Source: JAYFQF01 sp034927285 (GTDB lineage Bacteria > Bacillota > Peptococcia > DRI-13 > UBA5745). From it: 56,907 nt of DNA. Every line of letters begins with the position of its first letter. Position 1 is the stretch's first letter. The notes below the pieces were generated by a model. That model saw nothing but the letters and a program-made list of their open reading frames with translations, searched no databases and was not told the DNA's origin. Shown here one piece after another: positions 41,372-50,307 of this stretch. The position numbers were made by a program, and so were the translations under genes. The DNA lies in the NCBI GenBank assembly GCA_034927285.1, contig JAYFQF010000045.1, positions 1-56,907 on the forward strand, in the 5' to 3' direction.

Positions 41372-43432
41372 TTATTCCAGAGGCGGACCGTTCTGATCCT
41401 GGGGCCGCAGATAGAGGGTCTGATAGTTTTCGTATAAGACCATGCCGGGTTTGGCGCCCTTAGGCTTCCAGACGTTTTGGCGCTGGGTATAGTCGATGCT
41501 TGCCCCCGCAGTTTTGGCCTGGGAATGAGCCAGGCAAATACGGGCCGCCGCCTCGATCACCTGCCGGGGCACCGGCTTTTTTTCCGGGTTGCGGATAATG
41601 ACATGGGAGCTGGGAATCTTCTGGGCGTGAAGCCAGAGGTCGCCGCTTTTAGCCAGCCTCATGGTCAGATAGTCATTCTGGCGGTTGTTTTTGCCGTAAA
41701 GCACCTCAAAGCCTTCTACGGTCTCCCGGCCCAGGGTCATGGTCTCCTCCCGGCCGCCGCCGGCGGTCCGGCTGTTTTTATCGCCGGTTTTGGCTTTTTT
41801 ATTGTATTTTCCGCCTTTGCCCGGTTTGCCGGGGCCGCCGCTGGGCCCTTTGGGGCTGAAAGGTTTAGGCCTGGCGCCGGACGGGTCTTTGCCCTCGGAC
41901 TTGACGTAGCCTGCTTCCCACAGCTCTCCGCGGATTTCCGCCAGTTCCTCCAGGCTGGTCACCGTGGTCAGAGAGTTGGAAAGGCTGTCCAGGTATTCCA
42001 GCTCTGCCAGAGTTTCCTCATAATGGACCCGGGCTTTTTCCGCCGTATTCCGGGCCTTTTGGTAACGGGAGAAATACTGTTGGGCATTATCGATGACGGA
42101 AAGCTGCGGGTCTAAAGGAACAGGGATTTCCGGGCAGCCTTCCTGGGTATAATCTTCCACCAGGGCTTCCGGCCCTTGTTCCAGACGGTAGTGATTGGCC
42201 ATTAAAAGCTGTCCGTAAAGCTGCCAGCTCTTAGCCGCTTCCGCTTCCTGGATGGAGGCGGCCTGCAAGCCCGCTTTTTTGCGGCAGCGTTCCTGCTCCC
42301 GGCGGACAATTTGCTCCAGGTCCGCCTGCTTTTGCCGGAACAAATTGACTATGCCGCGGCCTTTGAAGTATTCTTCCAGCATGGCGTTTACCGAAGGGAA
42401 GGTTTGGCGCCGGTTTTCCGGAAACTGGGTCAGGGCGATGGCGGAAAAATCCTTGGGCTTATCGTCCAGCAGGAGGATTTCCGGCTTATAAGTATGGCAT
42501 AAAAGCTCCCGGCCCAAATCATTTATGGCGGAAAATAGTTGCAGGTATTCCCTTTGGCCGAAATATTCCAGGGTGTCCACCGGGCTGAAGCCGGCCCGGT
42601 GGATCAGTTCCTGGGCGCTTAAGGGGCCCAGGCCGTCGTAGGTTTGCAGAATTACTTTATCCAAAGGGCGGCTGATTCCCGCCGCCATCAGCCGGGGAGC
42701 CATGGCTTCCGGGGTTTCCTCCCAAAGGGGCAGCTTATGCTGGGCCGGCGGGAACAGATAAGGTTCGCCGGGCAATACCTGCCGGTAACGGCTGACGGAG
42801 GTGGGGACCCGGTGCAGGCTGTCGATGATGCGGCAAGGTTTTGACCAAAGGCCCTGATCGCCGGAGGCTTTCGTTTCGCCGGTGTCCTTGGCTTCGCCGG
42901 CAGATTTGGCTTCGCCGGTGCCCTTGGCTTCGCCGGCACATTTGCCTTCGCCGGCATCCATTGCCCGGCCGGTGCCCTTGATTTCAAAGGCCATTCCCGC
43001 CGGCTTCCCGCCGCCTAGCCCGGCCTTGGCAGGTTCCGCTAAAATGATATTGCTGTGTTTGCCCATGATCTCTGCGATCAGCAGCCGTTCCCGCTGATCG
43101 CCCATTTCGTCCGCGGCTTGTATCCGGAGAGTCAGGATCCGGTCCAGACCTTTTTGCTCAAAAGAGAGAATTCGTCCGTTTTCCAGGTATTTGCGCAATA
43201 CCATACAAAACAGCGGGGGCTTGTCCGGGTTGGGGGCGGCGGCGGAGACGATTTGCACCCTGGCTTCCTGAGCCAGGGCGGAAAGCAGTAATTTATAAGT
43301 TTTCGATTGGCTTCGGATATGCAAGATGATCTCATGCCTGTTGGGCTGAGTGATCCGGTCCACCCGGCCCCCGGCCAGGATTTCATTCAGTTCCCGGGCA
43401 CAGGCCCGCATTAAAATACCATCGTATGCCAT
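41372..43432 (-). CDS. rqcH: Ribosome quality control protein RqcH (NFACT/Rqc2 homologue)
   Basis: A 686-residue NFACT protein that binds stalled 50S subunits and directs C-terminal alanine tailing; also known as fibronectin-binding protein A. N-terminal NFACT-N domain (MAYDGILMRACARELNEILA), long central coiled coil, and C-terminal NFACT-R domain with NRQNDYLTMRLAKSGDLWLH, then HVIIRN. Two unusual insertions: a GEAKGT/GEAKSA-type six-residue repeat at about 150-190, and a Gly/Pro/Lys-rich linker near 545-575. ATG 43432 has GAAGGAG six bases upstream; the ATG at 43468 is rejected. Confidence 0.92.
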   Translation of the reverse strand: MAYDGILMRACARELNEILAGGRVDRITQPNRHEIILHIRSQSKTYKLLLSALAQEARVQIVSAAAPNPDKPPLFCMVLRKYLENGRILSFEQKGLDRILTLRIQAADEMGDQRERLLIAEIMGKHSNIILAEPAKAGLGGGKPAGMAFEIKGTGRAMDAGEGKCAGEAKGTGEAKSAGEAKDTGETKASGDQGLWSKPCRIIDSLHRVPTSVSRYRQVLPGEPYLFPPAQHKLPLWEETPEAMAPRLMAAGISRPLDKVILQTYDGLGPLSAQELIHRAGFSPVDTLEYFGQREYLQLFSAINDLGRELLCHTYKPEILLLDDKPKDFSAIALTQFPENRRQTFPSVNAMLEEYFKGRGIVNLFRQKQADLEQIVRREQERCRKKAGLQAASIQEAEAAKSWQLYGQLLMANHYRLEQGPEALVEDYTQEGCPEIPVPLDPQLSVIDNAQQYFSRYQKARNTAEKARVHYEETLAELEYLDSLSNSLTTVTSLEELAEIRGELWEAGYVKSEGKDPSGARPKPFSPKGPSGGPGKPGKGGKYNKKAKTGDKNSRTAGGGREETMTLGRETVEGFEVLYGKNNRQNDYLTMRLAKSGDLWLHAQKIPSSHVIIRNPEKKPVPRQVIEAAARICLAHSQAKTAGASIDYTQRQNVWKPKGAKPGMVLYENYQTLYLRPQDQNGPPLE
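42880..42972. repeat. 18-bp degenerate repeat inside rqcH
   Basis: On the plus strand ttcgccggyr followed by 8-9 variable bases recurs five to six times at 18-bp steps, coding the GEAKxx repeat of RqcH in frame, so length changes would not break the gene. Confidence 0.8.
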
Positions 43433-43928
43433 AACAGACTCCTTCAAAAAGGGAATATCTTTATTCACTATATTGTAATTCGCTGCGCTTATTATATCAT
43501 GAATCCCTGGGTTTCAGCACGCAGGAGCTTTACTTCCTGTCAGACGCGCAGTCCGCCACGAGCGGTGAGTCAAGATGTAATTGCTGAGCTCATTATATCA
43601 TGGATCCGCCGCGGAACAGCGATCCGCCGGCGGCGGTGAAAAACCTTGCCCGGCCGGAAACGAGGCCCTTGGGCCGAAAATGAGTGCACTCCAGGCATGG
43701 GGAATAGAGGGGGCGGTAAAACCCCTTCGAAGGTTTGATTTTGCCTTGATGCCGGCAGGTTAGCCGAAGTTTTAGCAGGAATTTGGAAAGCCGGTCCCCG
43801 CTTTGTCCTCTAGTAAGGGACAAAATAAAGAGGTGTTTTCCGTTGCGAAAATCCCGGTGAAGTTTGCGGCAACCCCAGTCATTTTTTCCCCGGCTTGGAC
43901 ATAGATTGTGGACAAGGGGGAATGAATT
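43433..43928. other. Intergenic region with repeated cattatatcatg motif
   Basis: A 496-base gap between divergent rqcH and the P-type ATPase. attatatcatgaatcc (from 43492) and cattatatcatggatcc (from 43591) are near copies. The second includes gctcattatatcat, the exact reverse complement of the repeat at 1808 and 1837. Read on the minus strand each contains TATAAT and could drive rqcH. A hairpin tttgtcc/ggacaaa lies at about 43803-43825 upstream of the ATPase. No gene is seen. Confidence 0.5.
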
Positions 43929-46799
43929 ATGTCTAAGCGCCAATGGTATGAGCAAAATGCGGCGGAAGCCGTGGCTGTTCTGAGCAGCCATAAAGACGCC
44001 GGGCTTACCGCCAGGGAAGCGTCCCAGCGCCTGGCGGCCGGCGGAAAAAATCGCCTGGCCCAAAAACCGAAACGCCGGAAAATTCTGGTGTTCCTGGATC
44101 AGTTCAAGGATTTCATGGTTCTGGTATTGCTGGCGGCGGCCATTGTCTCCGGTTTTGTAGGGGATCTGGCGGATACCGTGACGATCCTGGCCATTGTTTT
44201 GCTGAACGGGCTTTTAGGCTATATCCAGACCAACAAAGCCGAAGCTTCCCTGGAAAAGCTGAAAAAGCTGGCTGCGCCGGCAGCCCAGGTGATCCGGGAC
44301 GGAGTGGAGATGTCGGTGCCCGGGGAAGAAATTGTCCGGGGGGATATCGTGGTTTTGTCGGCAGGCATGATCGTGCCCGCGGATCTGCGTCTGCTGGAAT
44401 CCCTGCATTTATCCATTGATGAAAGCGCTCTCACCGGCGAGTCGGTACCGGTGGAAAAAGAGGCGTCGGTTTGTCTGGACACGGCTACGGCATTAGGGGA
44501 CCGGATAAACATGGCCTATATGGGCACCATTGTCACTGCCGGCAAAGGAAAAGGCTTGGCGGTGGGCACAGGCATGGCAACGGAAATCGGCCTGATCGCC
44601 GCCAGTATGGAGGAGGAAGGCCATACCGCCACGCCTCTGGAGCGCCGCCTGGAACAGCTGGGGCGGTGGCTGGTACTGGCCTGCGGCATTATCGTGGCGA
44701 TAGTGGCATTCCTGGGCGTATTGCGGGGAGAGGGCTTCCGGCTGATGTTTTTAACAGGAATCAGTCTGGCGGTAGCCGCGATTCCCGAGGGACTGCCGGC
44801 TATTGTGACCGTTTCCCTGGCCATCGGCGTCCAGCGCATGGCCAGACGAAACGCCATCGTCCGCCATCTGCCGGCGGTAGAGACTTTGGGCTGCGCCACG
44901 GTGATCTGCTCGGACAAAACCGGCACCCTGACCCAGAGTACCATGCAGGTTACCGAATATTATTGTTCGGGCCAATATGTCGGGTTTGAAGGCAGGGGGT
45001 ATGAACCCAAAGGCGAAATCCGTTTTCCCAGGGACGAGAAGTGGCTGAAGGCGGACCAGGATGGCCTTCATCTGGCTTTAACCGCCGCCGCCGCCTGCAG
45101 CAACGCCCGGTTGACTAAAGATAAAGTGACGGTAGGGGGATTGTTCCGGGAGGCCGGTCAGGCGGCGGGAGAAGCGGTAAAGTCCGGCTGGCGGTCGGCC
45201 TGGGGCAAAGAAGTCTACAGCCGGCATGAGGGCGGCGCAAAATGGTCCGGAACCGGGTTAACGGCGGGCAGGCCGGCAAACCGCCGGGAGGGCCGCTGGG
45301 ACAGAGGCTCCTGGCAGATCATCGGCGATCCTACGGAAGGGGCTTTGCTGGTGGCTTCCGCCAAGGCCGGTATCTGGCGGGAAAACCTGCGGGAAAAACG
45401 GATTGACGAGCTGCCCTTTGACTCCGACCGTAAGATGATGTCGGTTTTGGTTGCCGATGAAAAGACCCGTCTGCGCCGGGTCTATACCAAAGGCGCGCCG
45501 GATGTGATTCTGAATTGCTGCGACCGGGTTTGGTGGCAGGGACAGGTCCGGCCCCTGACCGGGGAAATCCGGGAGCAGATTTTAAGCGCCAATCAGGATA
45601 TGGCCGGCAATGCCCTGCGGGTGCTGGGGCTGGCGTATAAAGAGCAATACCGGAAAGACGCCTCCCTGGCCAGGGACGGCGAAAAAGAGCTGGTTTTCCT
45701 AGCTTTGGCCGGTATGATGGATCCTCCCCGGGAAGGGGTGACGGAAGCGGTGGCGAAATGCAAGGCTGCCGGCATCCGGACTTTGATGCTGACCGGGGAT
45801 CATAAGCTGACTGCCGAGGCCGTGGCCAGGGATGTGGGCCTCATGGAAAGGGAAGGTCAGGCTCTGACCGGTCAGGAGCTGGATCAGTTAAGCGATGAGG
45901 AATTGAAAAAGGCACTGCAGACCACCGCGGTCTATGCCCGGGTTTCTCCCCGGCATAAGCTCAGGCTGGTAAAAATCCTGAAAGAGATGGGGAAGGTCTG
46001 CGCCATGACCGGCGACGGGGTAAACGACGGTCCGGCGGTAAAAGCGGCGGATATCGGCATTGCCATGGGCCTGACCGGCACCGACGTGACCCGGGAGGCG
46101 GCGGATCTGATTTTGGCCGACGACAATTTTACCACCATTGCCGCGGCGGTGGAGGAAGGACGGATCATCTACAATAATATCCGCCGCTTTATCCGTTACC
46201 TTTTGGCCTGCAATACCGGCGAAGTCCTGGTTATGCTTTTGACCACCCTGCTGGGGATACCCCTGCCTCTGGTGCCCATTCAGATCCTTTGGGTAAACCT
46301 GGTGACCGACGGGCTGCCGGCCATGGCCCTTGGCCTGGACCCCGGCGATGAGCGGACCATGCTGTCCAGACCCCGGGATCCCGGAGAAGGCGTTTTTGCC
46401 GGCGGGCTGGGCGCCAGGATCATCATCGACGGCTGCCTGATTTCTTTAGCTACTTTAGCCAGCTACGTTCTATGCTTTCTGTTTTTCCGGGATATGGACG
46501 CCGCCCGGACCGGCGCTTTCTGTACCCTGGTGATGGCCCAGCTGGTCTATGTGTTCCGCTGTGCCGCCAGCCGGGGCATCCTGCAGAAATGCCGGCGTAA
46601 TCCCTGGCTGCCGGCGGCGGTAGGGGCTTCCCTGTTTATGCAGCTGGCTGTGATTTACCTGCCCTTTTTGCGCCCTTATTTCGACACGTATCCCTTACCC
46701 CCGGCGGGCTGGATTTTCATTCTCTTGCCGATCCTGATCACGACTGTGCTGCAGCAGCTTTTTCAGACGGTTTCCGCTTTTTTGCGCCGGGAGAAATAA
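43929..46799 (+). CDS. Calcium-type P-type ATPase (P2A)
   Basis: A 956-residue cation pump of the SERCA/PMCA-like class. N-terminal actuator with DESALTGESVPV, membrane motif PEGLPA (calcium site helix), phosphorylation site CSDKTGTLT, nucleotide domain with KGAPDVIL, hinge MTGDGVNDGPAVKAADIGIA, and a C-terminal set of membrane helices (NLVTDGLPAMALGLDP). About ten membrane segments. A stretch of some 60 residues in the nucleotide domain (around 400-460, Gly/Arg/Trp-rich) is longer than in close relatives. Likely exports Ca2+. ATG 43929 after AGGGGGAA. Single gene. Confidence 0.93.
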   Translation: MSKRQWYEQNAAEAVAVLSSHKDAGLTAREASQRLAAGGKNRLAQKPKRRKILVFLDQFKDFMVLVLLAAAIVSGFVGDLADTVTILAIVLLNGLLGYIQTNKAEASLEKLKKLAAPAAQVIRDGVEMSVPGEEIVRGDIVVLSAGMIVPADLRLLESLHLSIDESALTGESVPVEKEASVCLDTATALGDRINMAYMGTIVTAGKGKGLAVGTGMATEIGLIAASMEEEGHTATPLERRLEQLGRWLVLACGIIVAIVAFLGVLRGEGFRLMFLTGISLAVAAIPEGLPAIVTVSLAIGVQRMARRNAIVRHLPAVETLGCATVICSDKTGTLTQSTMQVTEYYCSGQYVGFEGRGYEPKGEIRFPRDEKWLKADQDGLHLALTAAAACSNARLTKDKVTVGGLFREAGQAAGEAVKSGWRSAWGKEVYSRHEGGAKWSGTGLTAGRPANRREGRWDRGSWQIIGDPTEGALLVASAKAGIWRENLREKRIDELPFDSDRKMMSVLVADEKTRLRRVYTKGAPDVILNCCDRVWWQGQVRPLTGEIREQILSANQDMAGNALRVLGLAYKEQYRKDASLARDGEKELVFLALAGMMDPPREGVTEAVAKCKAAGIRTLMLTGDHKLTAEAVARDVGLMEREGQALTGQELDQLSDEELKKALQTTAVYARVSPRHKLRLVKILKEMGKVCAMTGDGVNDGPAVKAADIGIAMGLTGTDVTREAADLILADDNFTTIAAAVEEGRIIYNNIRRFIRYLLACNTGEVLVMLLTTLLGIPLPLVPIQILWVNLVTDGLPAMALGLDPGDERTMLSRPRDPGEGVFAGGLGARIIIDGCLISLATLASYVLCFLFFRDMDAARTGAFCTLVMAQLVYVFRCAASRGILQKCRRNPWLPAAVGASLFMQLAVIYLPFLRPYFDTYPLPPAGWIFILLPILITTVLQQLFQTVSAFLRREK

Positions 46800-46931
46800 A
46801 CCGGAAAAAGGAAGCGGCGGCAGAAACGCCGTCGAAAAAGAAGCAAGCATAAAAGAAACCGGCGTCTGTATGAATTTGGCTTCAGGTTTTTTCAGAATCT
46901 TAGCAGGAGTTTGGAAATTTTCGTCTAATAT

Positions 46932-46977
46932 CTTTTAATAGGGTTAGAGAGGGACCTCCTGTTTGGGGATTCCTCTC
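46932..46977 (+). promoter_or_regulatory. Hairpin element A (ggttagagagggacc type)
   Basis: AGAGAGG near 46942 pairs with CCTCTCT near 46971. The 5' part ggttagaNagggacc is shared with a second hairpin at 47901-47945. It may end the ATPase transcript or act as a leader element. Confidence 0.45.
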
Positions 46978-46988
46978 TTCGTTTATCT

Positions 46989-47018
46989 TTGGCATCCCTG
47001 GGGAAACCAGCATATAAT
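46989..47018 (+). promoter_or_regulatory. Promoter of the orphan gene at 47053
   Basis: TTGGCA (46989-46994), 18-bp spacer, TATAAT (47013-47018), 35 bp before the start codon. Confidence 0.7.
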
Positions 47019-47052
47019 AAAGAAAATAAATACAGGAGGTGATAGCTATTCG

Positions 47053-47613
47053 ATGATTCGCGTGGCTGTAGTCAGTTTCCGTCCGGAGATCGTGGAAATG
47101 CTGCATCGCTATGTGGGGGGGATCCTGAAAGATATAGCGATAGTGGAGGGTTGCACGGCGGAACAGGCTCTGCGAAAACATTATGATCTGTATGTCGTCT
47201 ATACAGTGGGAGTTGTTTTTCGACAATTAAACAAAACCATCGAGACAGAACGGATCATCCCCGTGGAGCTTTTCCCTATGCCTCAGGGAATCAAGCGGGT
47301 ATTGTTTCTGCCGGAAGGCAGCCGCCTGGGCATAATTGCCGGTCATCTCTGGGACGCCTCGGATTTTCTGGGACAGCTTCTGTCCACCGGGGTGCGAAAT
47401 TACAGCTTTTGTACCGGTACGGTGGAGGAAGCCAAGGCACTGGCGGCAAATTATTATATTTTGCCGGAAGAGATCGCGCCCTATGTAAAAGAAGCGGAAG
47501 TCAGAGAGAAAATGGTAGTCGTTCCCCGGGGACTGGATTCCAAAAGCGTAGCCAGGATCATTTCCACGGCGATTAAGGTAAGGCCGGCGGAAAATTCCCA
47601 CACCAAGAATTGA
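47053..47613 (+). CDS. Orphan alpha/beta protein next to the xdh operon
   Basis: A 186-residue protein I cannot assign. It alternates strands and helices in Rossmann style: MIRVAVVSFRPEIVEMLHRY, VEGCTAEQALRKHYDLYVVY, then GIKRVLFLPEGSRLGIIAGH and a second half that repeats the pattern (NYSFCTGTVEEAKALAANYY). This resembles free-standing sensor halves of PrpR-like regulators, without a DNA-binding or ATPase part; that is a loose analogy. ATG 47053 follows a full AGGAGGTGAT site. It has its own promoter and is flanked by two related hairpins, so it may regulate the neighbouring molybdenum hydroxylase operon. Confidence 0.6.
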   Translation: MIRVAVVSFRPEIVEMLHRYVGGILKDIAIVEGCTAEQALRKHYDLYVVYTVGVVFRQLNKTIETERIIPVELFPMPQGIKRVLFLPEGSRLGIIAGHLWDASDFLGQLLSTGVRNYSFCTGTVEEAKALAANYYILPEEIAPYVKEAEVREKMVVVPRGLDSKSVARIISTAIKVRPAENSHTKN

Positions 47614-47979
47614 AAATCAGGTGGTTTGCCTTAAAACGTAACGGGAAGAAAAAAGCCGATTGAACAAAAACGGAATAAAGGGAATAATAAGACTAATCGG
47701 CAAAACCAATTAACAGAAACTGATTAACGAAACCAGCATGATTCATAAAACCAATTAACAAAATCAAATTAAAAAGCAAAAAGCCGGCTGATAAAAATCA
47801 TCGGCTGAAAAGAAAGATCCGCTGAAGCAGAAAGCAACCGGAACCGTTTCCTGACCGGGGCTTGACGTAAAGGGAGAAAAACAAAAACAACGTATTTCTT
47901 TTGGTTAGATAGGGACCAATTCATTTTGGCGCCCTATCTTTTTTTATTGGGACGGGCGCCTTGGATTGGAGGGTTATAG
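47614..47979 (+). promoter_or_regulatory. AT-rich leader upstream of the xdh operon
   Basis: A 366-base gap without a gene. 47695-47780 is AT-rich with repeats of aaaccaattaac (two near copies) and related gattaacgaaacc. TTGACG at 47863 may be a -35 box but has no clear -10. The stretch ends in hairpin element B (47901-47945), a terminator-like structure 35 bases before the xdh start, which suggests attenuation. It does not match the purine riboswitch core that I know. Confidence 0.4.
47907..47945 (+). terminator. Hairpin element B, terminator-like, before xdh
   Basis: AGATAGGG (47907-47914) pairs with CCCTATCT (47932-47939), an inner CCA/TGG adds three pairs, and seven T follow. Related to element A at 46932 with compensating stem changes. 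Confidence 0.6.
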
Positions 47980-50307
47980 GTGAAAGAAAGGATGATCGGA
48001 AAATCGATCTGCCGCATCGACGGCCCCAAAAAGGCCGCCGGTAAAGCGGAATATATCCAGGATCTGGAGTTTGCCGGCCTTTTGGAAGCGTCCGTGGTGA
48101 CAAGCCCTTATGCCAGCGCCGAGATCTTGTCTCTGGATACCAGCCTTGCCAAAGGGTTGCCGGGTGTAGTAGCCGTGATTACCGGAGAGGATGTTTCGGG
48201 ACTTTATGGAACGACGATAAAAGACCGTCCTATCCTGGCTCAGGGCAGGGTGCGTTATGTGGGGGAAGCGGTGGCGGCGGTAGCGGCGGTGGATAAAGAA
48301 ACTGCCGAAGCCGCCGCGGCTTTGATCGAAGTCAGGTATCGGGAGTTGCCGGCGGTATTCGATCCTGTAGAGGCAGTCCGGGACGACGCCCCGCTGATCC
48401 ACCGGCAAATGATGGACTACGAGAGGGAGCCGGTGGTTTTCCCGGTGGAAGGCACCAACGTCTGCAGTCATTTTAAGATCCGCAAAGGGGATGTGGAGAA
48501 GGCCTTTGCCAGAGCGGACCTGGTACTGGAAGAGGATTATGAGGTGCCCAGAAATCATCATGCCTGCATCGAGCCTTATGGAGTGGTGGCTCAATTCGAG
48601 CGGGAAGGGATCCTGCATATCTGGACAGGGACTCAGTCCCCTTATGTTTTGCAAAGGGGAATTGCCGCTCTTTTTGGGCTGAACTGGAATCAGGTGAGGA
48701 TTACCATTCCCACTCTGGGAGGAGGCTTCGGCTCCAAAATCTATCCCAGTCTGGAGCCGTTAGTGACGGCTCTGGCCCGGGCCTGCGGCCACCGGCCGGT
48801 GCGGCTTTTACTGGACAGGGAGGAGGATTTTCTGCGGGTAACCAACCACGGCTGTAAGATGCGTTTAAAAACCGGGGTAATGAAGGACGGAAAAATCATT
48901 GCCCGCAAGCTGATCACCTATTGGGATACCGGGGCTTATGCCGACTGCGGTCCCTTGGTTGCCCGGAACTCAGGATTTACCTCGGCAGGCCCGTATCAAA
49001 TCGACAATGTCTGGATCGACGCCTATGCCGTATATACAAACCTACCGGTGGCCACCGCCTTCCGCGGTTACGGAATCCCTCATGTCACCTGGGCTTATGA
49101 GCGGCATGCGGATCAGCTGGCGAAAAAGCTGGGAATGGATCCCTTGGAGTTCCGGCTGAAGAACATCGTTCATACCGGAGATATCAGTCACACCGGTGAA
49201 AAGCTTGTGGCGGTTGGAATGGAAAAATGCCTGAAGGCGGTGGCGGAAGCCGCTGGCTGGCAAGCCGGACATCCGCCGGCTCCGGAATATCTGGGGGACG
49301 GAGTCTGGAGGAGTTACGGCTTAGCCTGTTCCTGGAAAGGCTCGATGCGCCATTATGGTTCCAGCGCCACAGTGCGGATCATGGAAGAGGGCTCCGTGGC
49401 CCTGAATGTCAGCAATGTGGACATGGGCCAGGGCTCATCTACGATATTTGCCCAGATGGTGGCTGAAGAAACCGGCATACCCGTGGAGCGGATTCAGGCA
49501 AATCATCCCGATACCTTCATTACTCCTTATGACCGTACCACCAGCGCCAGCCGGGGAACCTTCCATGCCGGCACGGCGGTGATGAACGCGGCAAAAGACG
49601 CGTGGAATCAGCTGGCGGAATATGCCGCGGAGCTGTATCATTGCCGGCCGGAAGAAATATACGGGGAGGAAGGTTTCGTCATTGGGCCCGGAGAGGGTCA
49701 GCGGCTGCCGGTAAGCAGCGTAATTAAAAAGGCCGTTCTGGGAGGAATCGAGATCGTTGGACGGGGGTACTCCAAGATGAAAGGAGGTACGGGACTTGAC
49801 CGGGAAACCGGACAAGGAGAGAATCCCACCAGCTTTTGGATGTATGCCGCAGACATCGTCCAGGTCGAGACCGATACCCGCACGGGGCAGGTGAAGGTGC
49901 TGAAGGTCTATGCCGCCAGCGACGTAGGCTGCGCCATCAATAAGGAAAACTGCCGGCAGCAGATCCAGGGCGGCGTAACCATGGGATTGGGCAGCGGATT
50001 AATGGAAGAACTCAAGTTTGATGAGAAAGGCAGGGTAGTAAACAATAGTCTCCACGACTACAAAATTCCGACAGCGGCCGATAGTCCTGAATTTCAGGTG
50101 CTTTTGGTGGAGGAGCACCATCCCGCAGGCCCTTATGGAGCTAAAGGGCTGGGGGAAGCACCCGTAGGGCCTGCGGCGCCGGCGGTAGCCAACGCGGTAT
50201 GCCGGGTCACCGGATTGGAGATTTTCCGCACTCCTTTGAGTCCGGAACGTTTAAAAATGCTGTTGAAAGAGGCGGGTGATCACAGTGCTTCATCAATTGG
50301 AAGATGA
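47980..50307 (+). CDS. Molybdenum hydroxylase, molybdopterin-binding large subunit
   Basis: A 775-residue large subunit of the xanthine dehydrogenase family, which hydroxylates a carbon in purines or other heterocycles or aromatics. Motifs: RIDGPKKAAGKAEYIQDL at the start, GGGFGSKIYPSLEPL, TAFRGYGIPHVTWAYERHAD (cofactor region), AATLGC-like loop replaced by VSNVDMGQGSS, and the active-site GAKGLGEAPVGPAAPA with the catalytic Glu. The FRGYG motif fits xanthine dehydrogenase-like members, not CO dehydrogenase. GTG 47980 follows GGAGGG. It overlaps the FAD subunit gene by 23 bases. Substrate unknown. Confidence 0.9.
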   Translation: MKERMIGKSICRIDGPKKAAGKAEYIQDLEFAGLLEASVVTSPYASAEILSLDTSLAKGLPGVVAVITGEDVSGLYGTTIKDRPILAQGRVRYVGEAVAAVAAVDKETAEAAAALIEVRYRELPAVFDPVEAVRDDAPLIHRQMMDYEREPVVFPVEGTNVCSHFKIRKGDVEKAFARADLVLEEDYEVPRNHHACIEPYGVVAQFEREGILHIWTGTQSPYVLQRGIAALFGLNWNQVRITIPTLGGGFGSKIYPSLEPLVTALARACGHRPVRLLLDREEDFLRVTNHGCKMRLKTGVMKDGKIIARKLITYWDTGAYADCGPLVARNSGFTSAGPYQIDNVWIDAYAVYTNLPVATAFRGYGIPHVTWAYERHADQLAKKLGMDPLEFRLKNIVHTGDISHTGEKLVAVGMEKCLKAVAEAAGWQAGHPPAPEYLGDGVWRSYGLACSWKGSMRHYGSSATVRIMEEGSVALNVSNVDMGQGSSTIFAQMVAEETGIPVERIQANHPDTFITPYDRTTSASRGTFHAGTAVMNAAKDAWNQLAEYAAELYHCRPEEIYGEEGFVIGPGEGQRLPVSSVIKKAVLGGIEIVGRGYSKMKGGTGLDRETGQGENPTSFWMYAADIVQVETDTRTGQVKVLKVYAASDVGCAINKENCRQQIQGGVTMGLGSGLMEELKFDEKGRVVNNSLHDYKIPTAADSPEFQVLLVEEHHPAGPYGAKGLGEAPVGPAAPAVANAVCRVTGLEIFRTPLSPERLKMLLKEAGDHSASSIGR

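Noticed and set aside
47614..47979. Purine or molybdenum cofactor riboswitch before xdh
   Set aside because: I could not find the conserved core of either; only a terminator-like hairpin and AT-rich repeats are visible.
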